From: Burkholderiales bacterium RIFCSPHIGHO2_12_FULL_69_20
Lineage (GTDB): Bacteria > Pseudomonadota > Gammaproteobacteria > Burkholderiales > Burkholderiaceae_C
DNA: 64,000 nt
Direction of reading: 5' to 3'
NCBI GenBank assembly: GCA_001770815.1
Contig: MESD01000021.1
Coordinates: 16,183-80,182, forward strand
Below, piece after piece: positions 1 through 8,549 of this stretch; positions within the stretch are counted from its first letter, which is position 1, and each line of letters begins with the position of its first letter. Under the pieces are notes generated by a model. It saw nothing but the letters and a program-made list of their open reading frames with translations, ran no database searches and was not told the DNA's origin. The position numbers and the translations under genes are program-made.

Positions 1-245
1 TGGCCGAACCAGGCCTTGCTGGAGGCGTCGGCAAACTTCTTGAACTGCCAGCTCACGCTGCCCATGTAGGTGGGCGATCCGAAGACGATCATCTTGGCGG
101 CGGCCAGCGCCTCCCAGCCGCCTTCGGGCAGGTTGCCCTCGGCGTCGATGGCCAGCAGCTTCGCGCCGCTGGTGGCGGCCACGGCTTCGGCGATCTTGGC
201 AGTATGGCCGTAGCCGCTGTGGTAAATGATGACGATGTGGCTCAT
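1..245 (-). CDS. Flavodoxin-family protein (WrbA-like), 3' part cut by window edge
   Basis: The first 81 residues of a flavodoxin-fold protein are present; the rest lies beyond base 1. The N-terminus has a beta strand followed by the FMN-phosphate loop (YHSGYGHTAKIAEAVA), and a later GSPTYMGSVSWQFKKF segment resembles the isoalloxazine-contact loop of NAD(P)H:quinone oxidoreductases and flavodoxin/NADPH-dependent FMN reductases. The likely role is cytoplasmic FMN-dependent two-electron reduction of quinones. The ATG at 245 is preceded by an AAGGA ribosome site. The family is clear, but the exact substrate and subfamily cannot be decided from the fragment. Confidence 0.75.
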   Translation of the reverse strand, partial: MSHIVIIYHSGYGHTAKIAEAVAATSGAKLLAIDAEGNLPEGGWEALAAAKMIVFGSPTYMGSVSWQFKKFADASSKAWFG

Positions 246-380
246 GGCGAATCCTTGTGCAGTGGGCGTCGCAAGAGGTTGCAGCGCATGACCGTCAGTG
301 TGGGCGGCCGGTCCCGCGCGGTGATTCGCAGCGTTTCAGTCAACCATTCGAAATCATTGACGGACCGTACCCCGCCGGGC

Positions 381-1508
381 TTAGCCCAACGGCTCGGCCA
401 GCAACTCGGCCACCTGCTCCGCCATCGCCAGCGACGAGGTGAGCCCGGGGGACTCGATGCCGAACAGGTTCACCAGCCCCGGCACGCCGTGCAGCGCCGG
501 GCCGTCGATGCGGAAGTCGGCCGCCGGTTCACCCGGGCCGCTGATCTTGGGCCGCAGCCCGGCATAACCCGGTTGCAGCACGGCATCGGGCAGCGCCGGC
601 CAGTAGCGGCGCACCTGGTCATAAAAGGCATCGGCGCCGGCGGCGTCCACCGTGTAATCGATGCGGTCCACCCATTCGAAACTGGGGCCGAAGCGGGCCT
701 GGCCGCCCAGGTCCAGCGTCAGGTGCACACCCAGGTGGCTGCTCTGGCCGGGCGCCGGGTAGACCAGGCGCGAGAACGGCGCGCGCCCCGGCAGCGTGAA
801 GTAGCAGCCCTTGGCCAGGTGGTCCTGCGGCACGTGGCGTGCATCCAGCCCGGCCAGCGTGCGTGCCAGCGCCGGGGCGTGCAGGCCGGCGCTGTTGACC
901 ACGCTGCGGGCGCACAGGGTGGTCGTTGGCTGGTCGGGCGTTTCACCGCCCACGTCCAGCTCGATGCCGTGCGGCGTGACGCGCCCACCCAGCACCGGCG
1001 AGCACAGTGCCAGCATCGCGCCATGCCGCTCGGCATCGCCCAGCAGCGCCAGCATCAGGCCGTGGCTGTCGATGATGCCGGTGGACGGCGACAGCAGCGC
1101 GCCCACGCAGTGCAGGGCCGGCTCCAGCGCCAGCGCTTGCGCGGCGCTCAGGCGCTGCAGGTCGTGCACGCCGTTGGCGGTGGCGGTGGCCTGCAGCCGG
1201 TCCAGCGCCGGCAACTCGTCGCCTTGCGTGGCCACGATCAGCTTGCCGCAGCGCTGGTGCGCCACGCCGTGGCTGGCACAGTAGTCGTACAGCAGCTGCT
1301 TGCCACGCACGCACAGCAACGCACGCAGCGAGCCGGTGGGGTAGTACAGGCCGGCGTGGATGACCTCGCTGTTGCGTGCGCTGGTGCCGGTGCCAAAGGC
1401 GTTCTCCGCCTCCAGCACGATCACCTCGCGCCCGGCCATCGCCAGCGCGCGGGCCACCGCCAGGCCCACCACGCCGGCGCCGATCACCACTGCGTCGGCT
1501 TGCTCCAT
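381..1508 (-). CDS. FAD-dependent oxidoreductase, L-2-hydroxyglutarate oxidase (LhgO)-like
   Basis: A 375-residue DAO-superfamily flavoprotein. The N-terminal dinucleotide fold has GAGVVG at residues 10-15, followed by a [15 protein letters not shown] block typical of the LhgO/L2HGDH family, and the C-terminus has the [14 protein letters not shown] block that closes the FAD site. The expected reaction is oxidation of L-2-hydroxyglutarate or a related hydroxy acid, with electrons passed to quinone. I chose the ATG at 1508 because GAGAAG sits just upstream; an in-frame start 48 bases earlier would run into the end of the restriction gene. It lies 44 bases downstream of the type III res gene on the same strand, probably a chance neighbour. 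Substrate not certain. Confidence 0.8.
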   Translation of the reverse strand: MEQADAVVIGAGVVGLAVARALAMAGREVIVLEAENAFGTGTSARNSEVIHAGLYYPTGSLRALLCVRGKQLLYDYCASHGVAHQRCGKLIVATQGDELPALDRLQATATANGVHDLQRLSAAQALALEPALHCVGALLSPSTGIIDSHGLMLALLGDAERHGAMLALCSPVLGGRVTPHGIELDVGGETPDQPTTTLCARSVVNSAGLHAPALARTLAGLDARHVPQDHLAKGCYFTLPGRAPFSRLVYPAPGQSSHLGVHLTLDLGGQARFGPSFEWVDRIDYTVDAAGADAFYDQVRRYWPALPDAVLQPGYAGLRPKISGPGEPAADFRIDGPALHGVPGLVNLFGIESPGLTSSLAMAEQVAELLAEPLG

Positions 1509-1552
1509 CACGGTTTCTTCTCGGTGCTTCGGTTCCGTCGCACGTCGGGCAT

Positions 1553-4264
1553 TCAAAGCTGCCTGATCTTTGCCAGCGCGTCAGACAGGCGCTCGGCCCC
1601 ATCGATGGGGTTGTTTTCGAACACCATCATGTAGCGGTAGTCCTGGCCGGCCTTGGCTTGCCACAGCTTGCCCAGCTTCAGCTTCAGTTCCGAATCGGTG
1701 TTGTCGCGGTCATCACCCTTGGTCTCCAGCGCGATGATCCGGCCGGCCTTGGTCTTCACGATGAAGTCGGGGTAATGGTTCAGAAAACCGTTGATCCGGA
1801 AGCCCTTGCCGCGCGAACCATTGCGGTGCCACCACTGCACGCTGTCGAGATTGGCCACATCGTTGATCAGCCGGCGCTCGAAATCGCCCATGGCAGCCTC
1901 GGTCACATACAAGCTCTTCGGCACTGCCGATGCGTTGGCGCTCGGCGTGATCGACTCGGGCAGTGCATAGCTTGGTTGCACAGCGATCCGGTCCACGTCC
2001 AGCCGGTCGGTGAAGGTCTTCATCGCGTGGGTGTTGGCCAGCGTCGTGATCTTCTGCTTGATCTTGCGCACGTAGGCCACGTCGCGTTCGATGCAATCGC
2101 GAACTTGCTCGGCGTTCATGCCGGTCACCACACGGCGGATGTACTCCTTCACCTCGGGGTCGGTGATCGGGTACAGATTGCCCACCAGTTCGGCCAGCCG
2201 TGACACGAGGTTCATCACCTGGCTCTCGCGCGACAAGGCCAGCAGGTAGCTGGTAAACCGGGCCCGCTCGCGTGCTGCCAACTTGAAGGCGCGCGGCGCG
2301 TAGTTCTCGTCGCCCAATTGCTCCAGATCCACGCGGTAGACCTCGGACTCGACATCCTCGAACGAGATCGTCGCGTCTGCCTGCGACAAGCGGAAGTCCT
2401 TCAGCAGTTCCTCGCGCTCGAACAATTGATACGGCTGGTCCTCCTCGAAGAAGCCGCCGTTTTGCACCCGGATGAAGAACTGTGGCAGACGAATCGCCAA
2501 CGCCTCTTCGCGGAAGATGTCTTTGACCTGGTGGCGGTTCATCTTGTCTTCCAGCTCCGCTGATACATCGTCGTTGCTGGCTTGCGCCTTTGCCTCGAAA
2601 GCTTGGCTTGCAGCCAGTGCATCGGCCTGGAGTTGTGCCACAAAGGCCGCACCGGCGTGGCCCTGGCCTGAGGATGCGGCGGTGGCGGCCGAGGCGTCGG
2701 CTTGCCAGTCAGGCGGCACGCAGCTCGCGTCCAACTCGCCGACGCGTTCGGCGTCGGTCTCGGCGGCGGGCTGGTCGAACAGGCCGCCCAAAGGCAGCTG
2801 TGCATCGCCGGCTGCACCCGTCCGCGCCGCGCTGCCAGCACCCGAGCCGGGCAAACCCACGTCGATGGCGCGATAGTCCTTGTCGGAGAAGCCGGCACGG
2901 TTCAGGCCCTTCACCACGTTTTGCAGCGTGTCCATGAAGCGGTTGCTGGCGGTGAACACGTAAGACAGGTTCAGTAGGTCGTGGCCGTGCTGCTGCACAT
3001 GGGGCATGCGCAGCACACGGCCCAGAATCTGCTCCACGTCCACCGCCGAAGTCTTGTCGGCCAGCGATGCCAGGATGTAGGCAAACGGGCAGTCCCAGCC
3101 CTCCTTGAGGGCGTTCACGGTGATGATGTAGCGCACCGGGCAATCCCGGCTCATCAGGTCAACCCCCTTCAACTCGTTGATGTCGGCGGTCTTGATCCTG
3201 ATCTGATCCTCAGGAACCTTCCACTCGACCAATTGCTTGCGAATCTTCTCGAAGGTGGTGTTGTCGTCGTCGGTACGCGGCTGGGCCTGAAACAGCACGA
3301 TGGGGCGGATGTACCTGCCGCCGGCGACTTGCTCCGCGATCGCCAACTCTTCGAGTTGCCGGCGCAGGATCAGCGCCGACTCGATGACCTCGTTCTTGCT
3401 GCTGCGGTTGGCCACTATCACTGGCAACTTCACCATGTGCTGCTTCTTCAGCGCCAGCACGTCGACGTAGCTGATGATGTTGCTGTTGTTGCGCGGTGTG
3501 GCGGTCAGGTCGAGGATGAAGTCCGGATTCAGGTTCTTCATCATCTCCACCGACAACAGGCTCTCGGCGTTGTGGCTCTCGTCGACCACCACCACCGGCC
3601 GCAGCCGCCGTATCACATTGATCAGCGCCGAGGCGTCGTGCTCGGGCAGCAGCCATTCGCCGCTGTCGCCGGCATCCAGGCCCGCGTCGGGCTGCAGGAA
3701 TGACGCGAGGTTGCCGTTCTCCTGAAAGATCTTGCGGTCTTCCTTGTTCCTGGCACGCAGCGAGTCGAAGCTCATCACCACGATGGACAACTGTGCTTGT
3801 GCCGTGTCATACGAAAAGCCGGCGCCCATCAGCAGGTCGCGCTTCTCGTACACCGCCACCCGGTGCCTGAACAACTGATCCAGCCGCTTGCGGTAGGGGT
3901 GCTCCGGGCTGCTCAGGGCCTTGACCGTCTGGTCCAGGATGGTCAGCGAGGGCACCAGCCACACCACCATCTTGGGCCGTCTGGGGGCACGTTTGGCCAG
4001 CGCGCTGAACACGGTGTCCAGCGCATTCACGGCGATGAAGGTCTTGCCACCCGCGGTGGGCACCTTGGCGCAGATGTGCGGCACGCCGGGCACGGTGTTC
4101 TTGTAGGGCGCCATGCCAGCCTGGCTGCCGTCGCTGTCCACCCGAACGCCCTTGCCGGCCCAGTAGTGCCTGAAGGCCTGCGCCAGGTCGCGTGTGCCGT
4201 CGAGCACCTCGAGGTAAGCGGCCAGATCGGCCAGCACCCGGGCCTGGTAGTCCTTCAGTTCCAT
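1553..4264 (-). CDS. res: Type III restriction-modification system, restriction/helicase subunit Res
   Basis: A 903-residue SF2 helicase-nuclease. Visible motifs: motif I PTAGGKT (69-75), motif II DESH (228-231), motif III LTATP (about 253-257), and a helicase C domain with an EGWDCPFA block and a QILGRVLR motif VI. The C-terminus carries a PD-(D/E)xK nuclease signature: PD at 832-833 and E847-x-K849. In type III systems Res acts with Mod, using ATP to communicate between two head-to-head unmethylated sites and then cleaving beside one. It is the last gene of a minus-strand operon: mod, DUF4160, DUF2442, res. The start overlaps the end of the DUF2442 gene by 10 bases. All key residues are present, so it is expected to be active. 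Confidence 0.92.
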   Translation of the reverse strand: MELKDYQARVLADLAAYLEVLDGTRDLAQAFRHYWAGKGVRVDSDGSQAGMAPYKNTVPGVPHICAKVPTAGGKTFIAVNALDTVFSALAKRAPRRPKMVVWLVPSLTILDQTVKALSSPEHPYRKRLDQLFRHRVAVYEKRDLLMGAGFSYDTAQAQLSIVVMSFDSLRARNKEDRKIFQENGNLASFLQPDAGLDAGDSGEWLLPEHDASALINVIRRLRPVVVVDESHNAESLLSVEMMKNLNPDFILDLTATPRNNSNIISYVDVLALKKQHMVKLPVIVANRSSKNEVIESALILRRQLEELAIAEQVAGGRYIRPIVLFQAQPRTDDDNTTFEKIRKQLVEWKVPEDQIRIKTADINELKGVDLMSRDCPVRYIITVNALKEGWDCPFAYILASLADKTSAVDVEQILGRVLRMPHVQQHGHDLLNLSYVFTASNRFMDTLQNVVKGLNRAGFSDKDYRAIDVGLPGSGAGSAARTGAAGDAQLPLGGLFDQPAAETDAERVGELDASCVPPDWQADASAATAASSGQGHAGAAFVAQLQADALAASQAFEAKAQASNDDVSAELEDKMNRHQVKDIFREEALAIRLPQFFIRVQNGGFFEEDQPYQLFEREELLKDFRLSQADATISFEDVESEVYRVDLEQLGDENYAPRAFKLAARERARFTSYLLALSRESQVMNLVSRLAELVGNLYPITDPEVKEYIRRVVTGMNAEQVRDCIERDVAYVRKIKQKITTLANTHAMKTFTDRLDVDRIAVQPSYALPESITPSANASAVPKSLYVTEAAMGDFERRLINDVANLDSVQWWHRNGSRGKGFRINGFLNHYPDFIVKTKAGRIIALETKGDDRDNTDSELKLKLGKLWQAKAGQDYRYMMVFENNPIDGAERLSDALAKIRQL

Positions 4265-4512
4265 GCGGGCTGTTCCCGCACCGGCGTCATTTCTGCCAGC
4301 AAGGTCTCGGGGGCGATGTCCTGTCCATGCGGCCAGGTCAGCGCACCCAGGAGCACGTTCACGCGGTTGAAGTAGCCCTCGTCCTTCAGTTCGCGGAAGA
4401 CGCCATGGTCAAGGTACGGCGTCAGGTCGAAGATGCCGCGCCGGCCGTCCTCGGTTTCGACGTAGAGGCGGTGGTCGGGCAGGGGTTTGACGGTCTTCAC
4501 ATCCCAGTGCAT
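4255..4512 (-). CDS. DUF2442 domain protein inside the type III R-M operon
   Basis: An 85-residue protein matching the compact DUF2442 pattern: a short beta-rich domain with a xDGRRGIFDLTPYL block and the ending VNVLLGALTWPHGQDIAPETL. DUF2442 proteins are often found next to DUF4160 or relE-like genes and are suspected to be antitoxin-like partners; the biochemical role is not established. The ATG at 4512 has GAGG seven bases upstream. A GTG four codons earlier overlaps the DUF4160 stop (GTGA), an alternative coupled start. It overlaps the res start by 10 bases, so translation of all three genes is probably linked. Placement between mod and res is unusual. Confidence 0.8.
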   Translation of the reverse strand: MHWDVKTVKPLPDHRLYVETEDGRRGIFDLTPYLDHGVFRELKDEGYFNRVNVLLGALTWPHGQDIAPETLLAEMTPVREQPAWN

Positions 4513-4520
4513 GGCAGGCC

Positions 4521-4787
4521 TCACAAAGGTTCGATCTTGTAGGGCAGTTCGCCGCTGGCGGCCAACGCCCAGTCGGCGACCAGTTCGTCGCGGTGCAATT
4601 CAATCCAGGCCTGAACCAGGCGCAGTTGCTTGCGCGGCAACTCGCCAGCCAGTACCTCGCCATCGGCAATGCCCACCGACGCCTCGAACTCGGCATAACG
4701 GGCGTGGATATGCGGCAGGTGGTGGTGCTGGTTGTCCAGCAGATACAGCCGGATGATGATGCCGTAGAACATCGAGATCACGGGCAT
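4521..4787 (-). CDS. DUF4160 domain protein inside the type III R-M operon
   Basis: An 88-residue DUF4160 protein. The family hallmark is visible: MPVISMFYGIIIRLY followed by HHHLPHIHARYAE, then a segment ending PRKQLRLVQAWIELHRDEL. DUF4160 proteins commonly pair with DUF2442 and are suspected toxin-antitoxin components; I know of no firm enzymatic assignment. The start chosen is the ATG at 4787, with AAGGAG seven bases upstream and overlapping the mod stop codon; a GTG two codons earlier is less well placed. It overlaps or abuts both neighbours, so it is co-translated with mod and the DUF2442 gene. The conserved HxxHxH-like histidines could bind metal, which is inference. Confidence 0.82.
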   Translation of the reverse strand: MPVISMFYGIIIRLYLLDNQHHHLPHIHARYAEFEASVGIADGEVLAGELPRKQLRLVQAWIELHRDELVADWALAASGELPYKIEPL

Positions 4788-4799
4788 GGACACACTCCT

Positions 4800-6410
4800 T
4801 CAAAAGCGCGTGATGTCGCGCGGAATCTTCTTGAAGATGATGCCGTGCCGGGCCATGAAGGCGGCCGACAGCAGGCAGCGGTCGGCATAGATGATCACCG
4901 TGGACGGCTTGCCGGCGCCGGTGTTGCCGCCGAAGCGCAGCCCGGCCAGAAAGTCCATGTCCAGGCTGGTGGTGCGGTCGGGCTCGTAGTGGAAGAACCA
5001 GGCCGTTTCGCGGTTCAGGCCCAGCAGATAGGGGCTGTGCAGGTTTTCGGTCGATGCACGATCCGCGGCCGGGATGCCTTCGCTGTAGGCCACATAGCCC
5101 CGGATGGCCTCGGTGCCGACTTCCTCGTTGAGGTTGTCGTCGGGCAAGAACATCGGTTCGCCGACGGTGTAGAAGTCGAAGCCGCCGCCGAGGCCTTGGA
5201 TCGCCTTTTGGCCCTCACCGTAGCCAATGATCACCCGTCGGACCCGCTCGGCGGTCAAAGTCTCGGCATAGTTCTCGGTCTCGATCATCACGAAGCGCCG
5301 AGTCCCCGAGTCTTGCGCGTTCAACCTGAGCACTGCGTGCCCCGTCGTACCTGAGCCAGCGAAGGAATCCAGCACGATGTCGTTTGCCGATGCTGCAATC
5401 TGGATGACCCGCTCGATCAATGCGCTGGGCTTCGGCGTATCGAATGACGCAGCGCCGGCAAAGATCGCGCGCTGCTCGTTCTTCGACGAGCGATTACTAC
5501 CCACCGCCTCCTTGGTCCAGAGCGTGCGCGGAACCAGGTCTGCGACCTCCTTCAAGTAGCGTTTGATGCTGGGGCGCGCTTCGCCGGTTGGTCCCCACCA
5601 TATTCGGCCTTCGTCATCCAATTCCCTCAGCTTCTCCTCAGACACCCGCCAGTAGCGACCTGCCGGGGGCGAAAACTCCCGGCCGGTTGGCCCCGCTATC
5701 GTGAATAGACCCTTTGAATATGGCTTGTTGGCAAAGGGATCGCCCGGAATCCAAGGGCCGCGCTCGTCATCGTCTTGGTTCTGATAGATCGCGTCCGACT
5801 CTTCGTTGCGCGGTAGGCGAGTCGGCGTCCAGCCTGGCTTTTTCGAGTAAACGACGATGTAGTCGTGATCGGTCGAGAACTGGCGTGCCGAGTTTCTGGG
5901 GGAGTCTGCTTTTTCCCAGATAACTGTCGCGATGAAGTTGGCACTGCCGAATATCTCGTCCAAAAGTGGACGGAGCAATCCGGAGGCGTTGTCGTCAATC
6001 GAAACCCAAATTGACCCATCCGCGTGCAGCAGCCGATGCAGCAGCTTCAACCGCGGATACATCATGCACAGCCACTTGTCGTGCCGCGACAGGTCTTCGC
6101 CCTCTTTGCCCACCACCTGCCCCAGCCAGCGCTTCATCTTGGGGTCGTTGACGGCATCGTTGTAGACCCAGCCCTCGTTGCCGGTGTTGTAGGGCGGATC
6201 GATGTAGATGCACTTCACCTGGCCCTCGAACTCGGGCAGCAGGCTTTTCAGGGCTTCCAGGTTGTCGCCGTGGATGATCCGGTTGTCGGTGCTGTTGGCG
6301 GGCAGACCATCGGGCGCGGTGAAGGTCGACACCTTGTCGAGCACGCGAAACGGCACGTCGTGGTGGTGGTTCACCACCTTGTCTTTTCCTACCCAGTGCA
6401 GTGTCGGCAT
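4800..6410 (-). CDS. mod: Type III restriction-modification system, adenine methyltransferase Mod
   Basis: A 536-residue beta-class N6-adenine DNA methyltransferase. Motif IV DPPY is at residues 71-74 and the AdoMet motif FAGSG at 350-354, in the beta-class order. The stretch between them holds the target-recognition region. Mod gives the system its sequence specificity and protects host DNA; with Res it forms the restriction complex. The N-terminal IIHGDNLEALKSLLPEF block preceding motif IV is typical of site-specific adenine methyltransferases of this type. The central part (roughly 5230-6010) has visibly lower GC and different codon use from both ends, fitting replacement of the recognition region by recombination. 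No simple repeat that could cause phase variation was seen in the gene. Confidence 0.93.
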   Translation of the reverse strand: MPTLHWVGKDKVVNHHHDVPFRVLDKVSTFTAPDGLPANSTDNRIIHGDNLEALKSLLPEFEGQVKCIYIDPPYNTGNEGWVYNDAVNDPKMKRWLGQVVGKEGEDLSRHDKWLCMMYPRLKLLHRLLHADGSIWVSIDDNASGLLRPLLDEIFGSANFIATVIWEKADSPRNSARQFSTDHDYIVVYSKKPGWTPTRLPRNEESDAIYQNQDDDERGPWIPGDPFANKPYSKGLFTIAGPTGREFSPPAGRYWRVSEEKLRELDDEGRIWWGPTGEARPSIKRYLKEVADLVPRTLWTKEAVGSNRSSKNEQRAIFAGAASFDTPKPSALIERVIQIAASANDIVLDSFAGSGTTGHAVLRLNAQDSGTRRFVMIETENYAETLTAERVRRVIIGYGEGQKAIQGLGGGFDFYTVGEPMFLPDDNLNEEVGTEAIRGYVAYSEGIPAADRASTENLHSPYLLGLNRETAWFFHYEPDRTTSLDMDFLAGLRFGGNTGAGKPSTVIIYADRCLLSAAFMARHGIIFKKIPRDITRF

Positions 6411-6470
6411 GTACTTGGTTCTAGCGGTCAGGTTCTGGCGGCAGACTTCGCGCGGCGGCCCGATGTGGCG

Positions 6471-6881
6471 TCACCTGGCCCCCGGCCACAGCCGCGCAAA
6501 GTCAAAACAAAGCTGGCGGTGATGCCGGATGGACAGCAGGCAAACGGCGCCGCTGGCCTGCGTGGTTGCATCCACTACCGTGTAGAGCATCAGGTAGTCG
6601 CCATGCAGGTATTCACGCAAGGCATCCGGGGCGCCGGCCGTGAACTGATCGGCGATCGCTGCCAACTGGGCCAGCGCTTCGACCGATTGCGGCGGGTTGG
6701 CCAGGTAGCGCCGGCCGATGCGCGGGAATCGCCGCAGGTTGGGGATGACCTTGGCGCGCAATTCGTCCAGCAGTTTGTCGAAGGCAAAGCCCGCATCGGC
6801 CGCCACCAGAAACGCCTCAATGGCGTCCAGGCGCTCCAGAAAACTGGCGGTCAGCTCGACCCGGTAAAGCCGGTCAGCCAC
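6471..6881 (-). CDS. ParE/RelE-family toxin of a type II toxin-antitoxin pair
   Basis: A 136-residue RelE/ParE-superfamily protein, reading from a GTG at 6881 that overlaps the antitoxin stop by 8 bases. The visible pattern is an N-terminal YRVELTASFLERLDAIEAFL helix block, a middle NLRRFPRIGRRYL strand-turn, and a C-terminal LLSIRHHRQLCFDF strand expected for the catalytic or target-binding face. It is longer than typical ParE (about 100 residues). An in-frame ATG at 6959 would add 26 residues overlapping the antitoxin gene and looks less likely. Toxins of this family either block gyrase (ParE) or cleave mRNA (RelE); the sequence alone does not decide. Confidence 0.78.
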   Translation of the reverse strand: MADRLYRVELTASFLERLDAIEAFLVAADAGFAFDKLLDELRAKVIPNLRRFPRIGRRYLANPPQSVEALAQLAAIADQFTAGAPDALREYLHGDYLMLYTVVDATTQASGAVCLLSIRHHRQLCFDFARLWPGAR

Positions 6882-7209
6882 GCGCGTCAGTGGGCTCGGT
6901 CGGGCTGGAAGCCTGGGCAGCCGCCGCGCGGCGTTTCTGAATCCGGCCGATGGCGTCATCGGCCTCGACGCTGCGGCCGGCCGCGATGTCGGCCAGGCCG
7001 CGTTGCGCGTCGGCGATCAGCAGCAGGTGGATGCGCTCGCGCTCCAGGCGGTGGTAGTAGTCCAGCCGGTCGGCGTCGATCAGCGCGACGTAGCTCTCAC
7101 CGTTCTTGGTGATGATCTTCTCGGCGCCGGCCTTGGCCTGATCGGCCAGCTCGGACAAGTTGGCGCGCGCCTGGGTGAAAGGCACCACATCGCTGGTTGA
7201 AAAGCCCAT
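6874..7209 (-). CDS. Phd/YefM-family antitoxin
   Basis: A 111-residue antitoxin. The N-terminus, VVPFTQARANLSELADQAKAG, is the classical Phd/YefM dimerisation and operator-binding fold, followed by the strand TKNGESYVALIDADRLDYY. The C-terminal tail, rich in Ala and Arg, would wrap the toxin. The ATG at 7209 has AGGAG eight bases upstream; an ATG 63 bases further upstream lacks such support. The gene precedes and overlaps the ParE/RelE-like toxin, the normal antitoxin-first order, and probably represses its own promoter in the 70-base gap upstream. The pair sits directly upstream of the type III R-M operon in the same orientation, with a 60-base gap between toxin and mod. Confidence 0.85.
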   Translation of the reverse strand: MGFSTSDVVPFTQARANLSELADQAKAGAEKIITKNGESYVALIDADRLDYYHRLERERIHLLLIADAQRGLADIAAGRSVEADDAIGRIQKRRAAAAQASSPTEPTDARG

Positions 7210-7279
7210 GAGCGGCTCCTTTGGGAGGGGGTGGCAGAATTCTGTGCAGTCTACGTCAGCAATGTGGCCCACGGGAGCG

Positions 7280-8356
7280 TCATGCGCCGCCGGCCACCAA
7301 CGCGGCGATGGCTTCGCCCATCTGCGTGGTGTTGGCGCTGCCCCCCAGGTCGGCCGTGCGCGGGCCGTCGAGCAGCACCGCCTCGATGGCGCGCAGCACC
7401 GCGTCGTGCGCCTCGCGGTGGCCCAGGAAGTCGAGCATCATCGCCACGCTCCAGATCATGGCCACCGGGTTGGCGATGTTCTTGCCGTAGATGTCGGGCG
7501 CCGAGCCGTGCACCGGCTCGAACAGGCTGGGGAACTGGCGTTCCGGGTTGAGGTTGGCGCTGGGCGCGATGCCGATGGTGCCGGTGCAGGCCGGGCCCAG
7601 ATCGCTGAGGATGTCGCCGAACAGGTTGGTGGCGGCCACCACGTCGAAGCGCTGCGGCTGCAGCACGAAGCGCGCGGCCAGGATGTCGATGTGCTGCTTG
7701 TCCCAGGTGACGTCGGGGTGGCGCGCGGCGGCCTCGGCGGCGCGCTCGTCCCACCACGGCATGGAAATCGCGATGCCGTTGCTCTTGGTGGCCACCGTCA
7801 CATGCTTGCGTTGGCGGCTGCGCGCCAGGTTGAAGGCGTAGTTCAGCAGCCGCTCGCTGCCGTGGCGGGTGAACACGCTTTCCTGCAGCACGAATTCACG
7901 CGCCGTGCCTTCGAACATCACGCCGCCCACCGACGAATACTCGCCCTCGGTGTTCTCGCGCACGATCAGCATGTCGATGTCGCCGGGCTTCTGATTCGCC
8001 AGCGGGCAGGGCACGCCGGGCATCAGCCGCGCCGGGCGCAGGTTGATGTACTGGTCGAACTCGCGGCGAAACTTCAGCAGGCTGCCCCACAGCGAGATGT
8101 GGTCGGGCACCACGGCCGGCCAGCCCACCGCGCCGAACAGGATGGCGTCCATGCCGCCGATCTGCGCCTTCCAGTCGTTGGGCATCATCTGGCCGTGCTG
8201 CGCAAAGTAGTCGCAGCTGGCCCACTCGATCGGGGTGAGGGCCAAAGACAAGCCGAAGCGCTTGGCTGCAACGGCGAGTACGCGCTCACCTTCGGGCATC
8301 ACTTCCTTGCCGATGCCGTCGCCGGGAATGATCGCGATGCGGTGCGGGGTGCTCAT
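7280..8356 (-). CDS. ttuC: Tartrate dehydrogenase (isocitrate/isopropylmalate dehydrogenase family)
   Basis: A 358-residue beta-decarboxylating dehydrogenase of the TtuC type. It opens with RIAIIPGDGIGKEVMPEG and contains VRENTEGEYSSVGG, the substrate-loop signature, then ATKSNGIAISMPWWDE and a C-terminal EPVHGSAPDIYGKNIANP NAD-binding block. TtuC enzymes oxidise tartrate (and D-malate) with NAD and Mn2+, giving oxaloglycolate, pyruvate or glycerate. The open frame extends upstream of 8356, but only the ATG at 8356 gives the conserved N-terminus. It is divergent from the nitronate monooxygenase gene, with a 193-base shared upstream region. The glycerate 2-kinase gene at 51462 could act on its product, though it lies 43 kb away. 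D-malate dehydrogenase is an alternative name. Confidence 0.85.
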   Translation of the reverse strand: MSTPHRIAIIPGDGIGKEVMPEGERVLAVAAKRFGLSLALTPIEWASCDYFAQHGQMMPNDWKAQIGGMDAILFGAVGWPAVVPDHISLWGSLLKFRREFDQYINLRPARLMPGVPCPLANQKPGDIDMLIVRENTEGEYSSVGGVMFEGTAREFVLQESVFTRHGSERLLNYAFNLARSRQRKHVTVATKSNGIAISMPWWDERAAEAAARHPDVTWDKQHIDILAARFVLQPQRFDVVAATNLFGDILSDLGPACTGTIGIAPSANLNPERQFPSLFEPVHGSAPDIYGKNIANPVAMIWSVAMMLDFLGHREAHDAVLRAIEAVLLDGPRTADLGGSANTTQMGEAIAALVAGGA

Positions 8357-8549
8357 GTCGGGCCTCTGCTCACAGGGTGGGGAAACGGGGACCGGCATGC
8401 TAGACCATCCCGCACATGGGGCTGCAGTGGGGCCGCATCGCCAGCGGTGATCGGGTTCGCCCTGATCTTTGTCAATACAGGCGCATCGGCCGGCGATTAG
8501 CCTGCCGTCTGCTTTGCACTGACCACGGCCGCCGCGCGGCTGGCGCCCC

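Noticed and set aside
1553..7209. Integrative mobile element around the R-M locus
   Set aside because: No integrase, transposase, flanking direct repeat or tRNA target was seen, so horizontal origin is only suggested by content.
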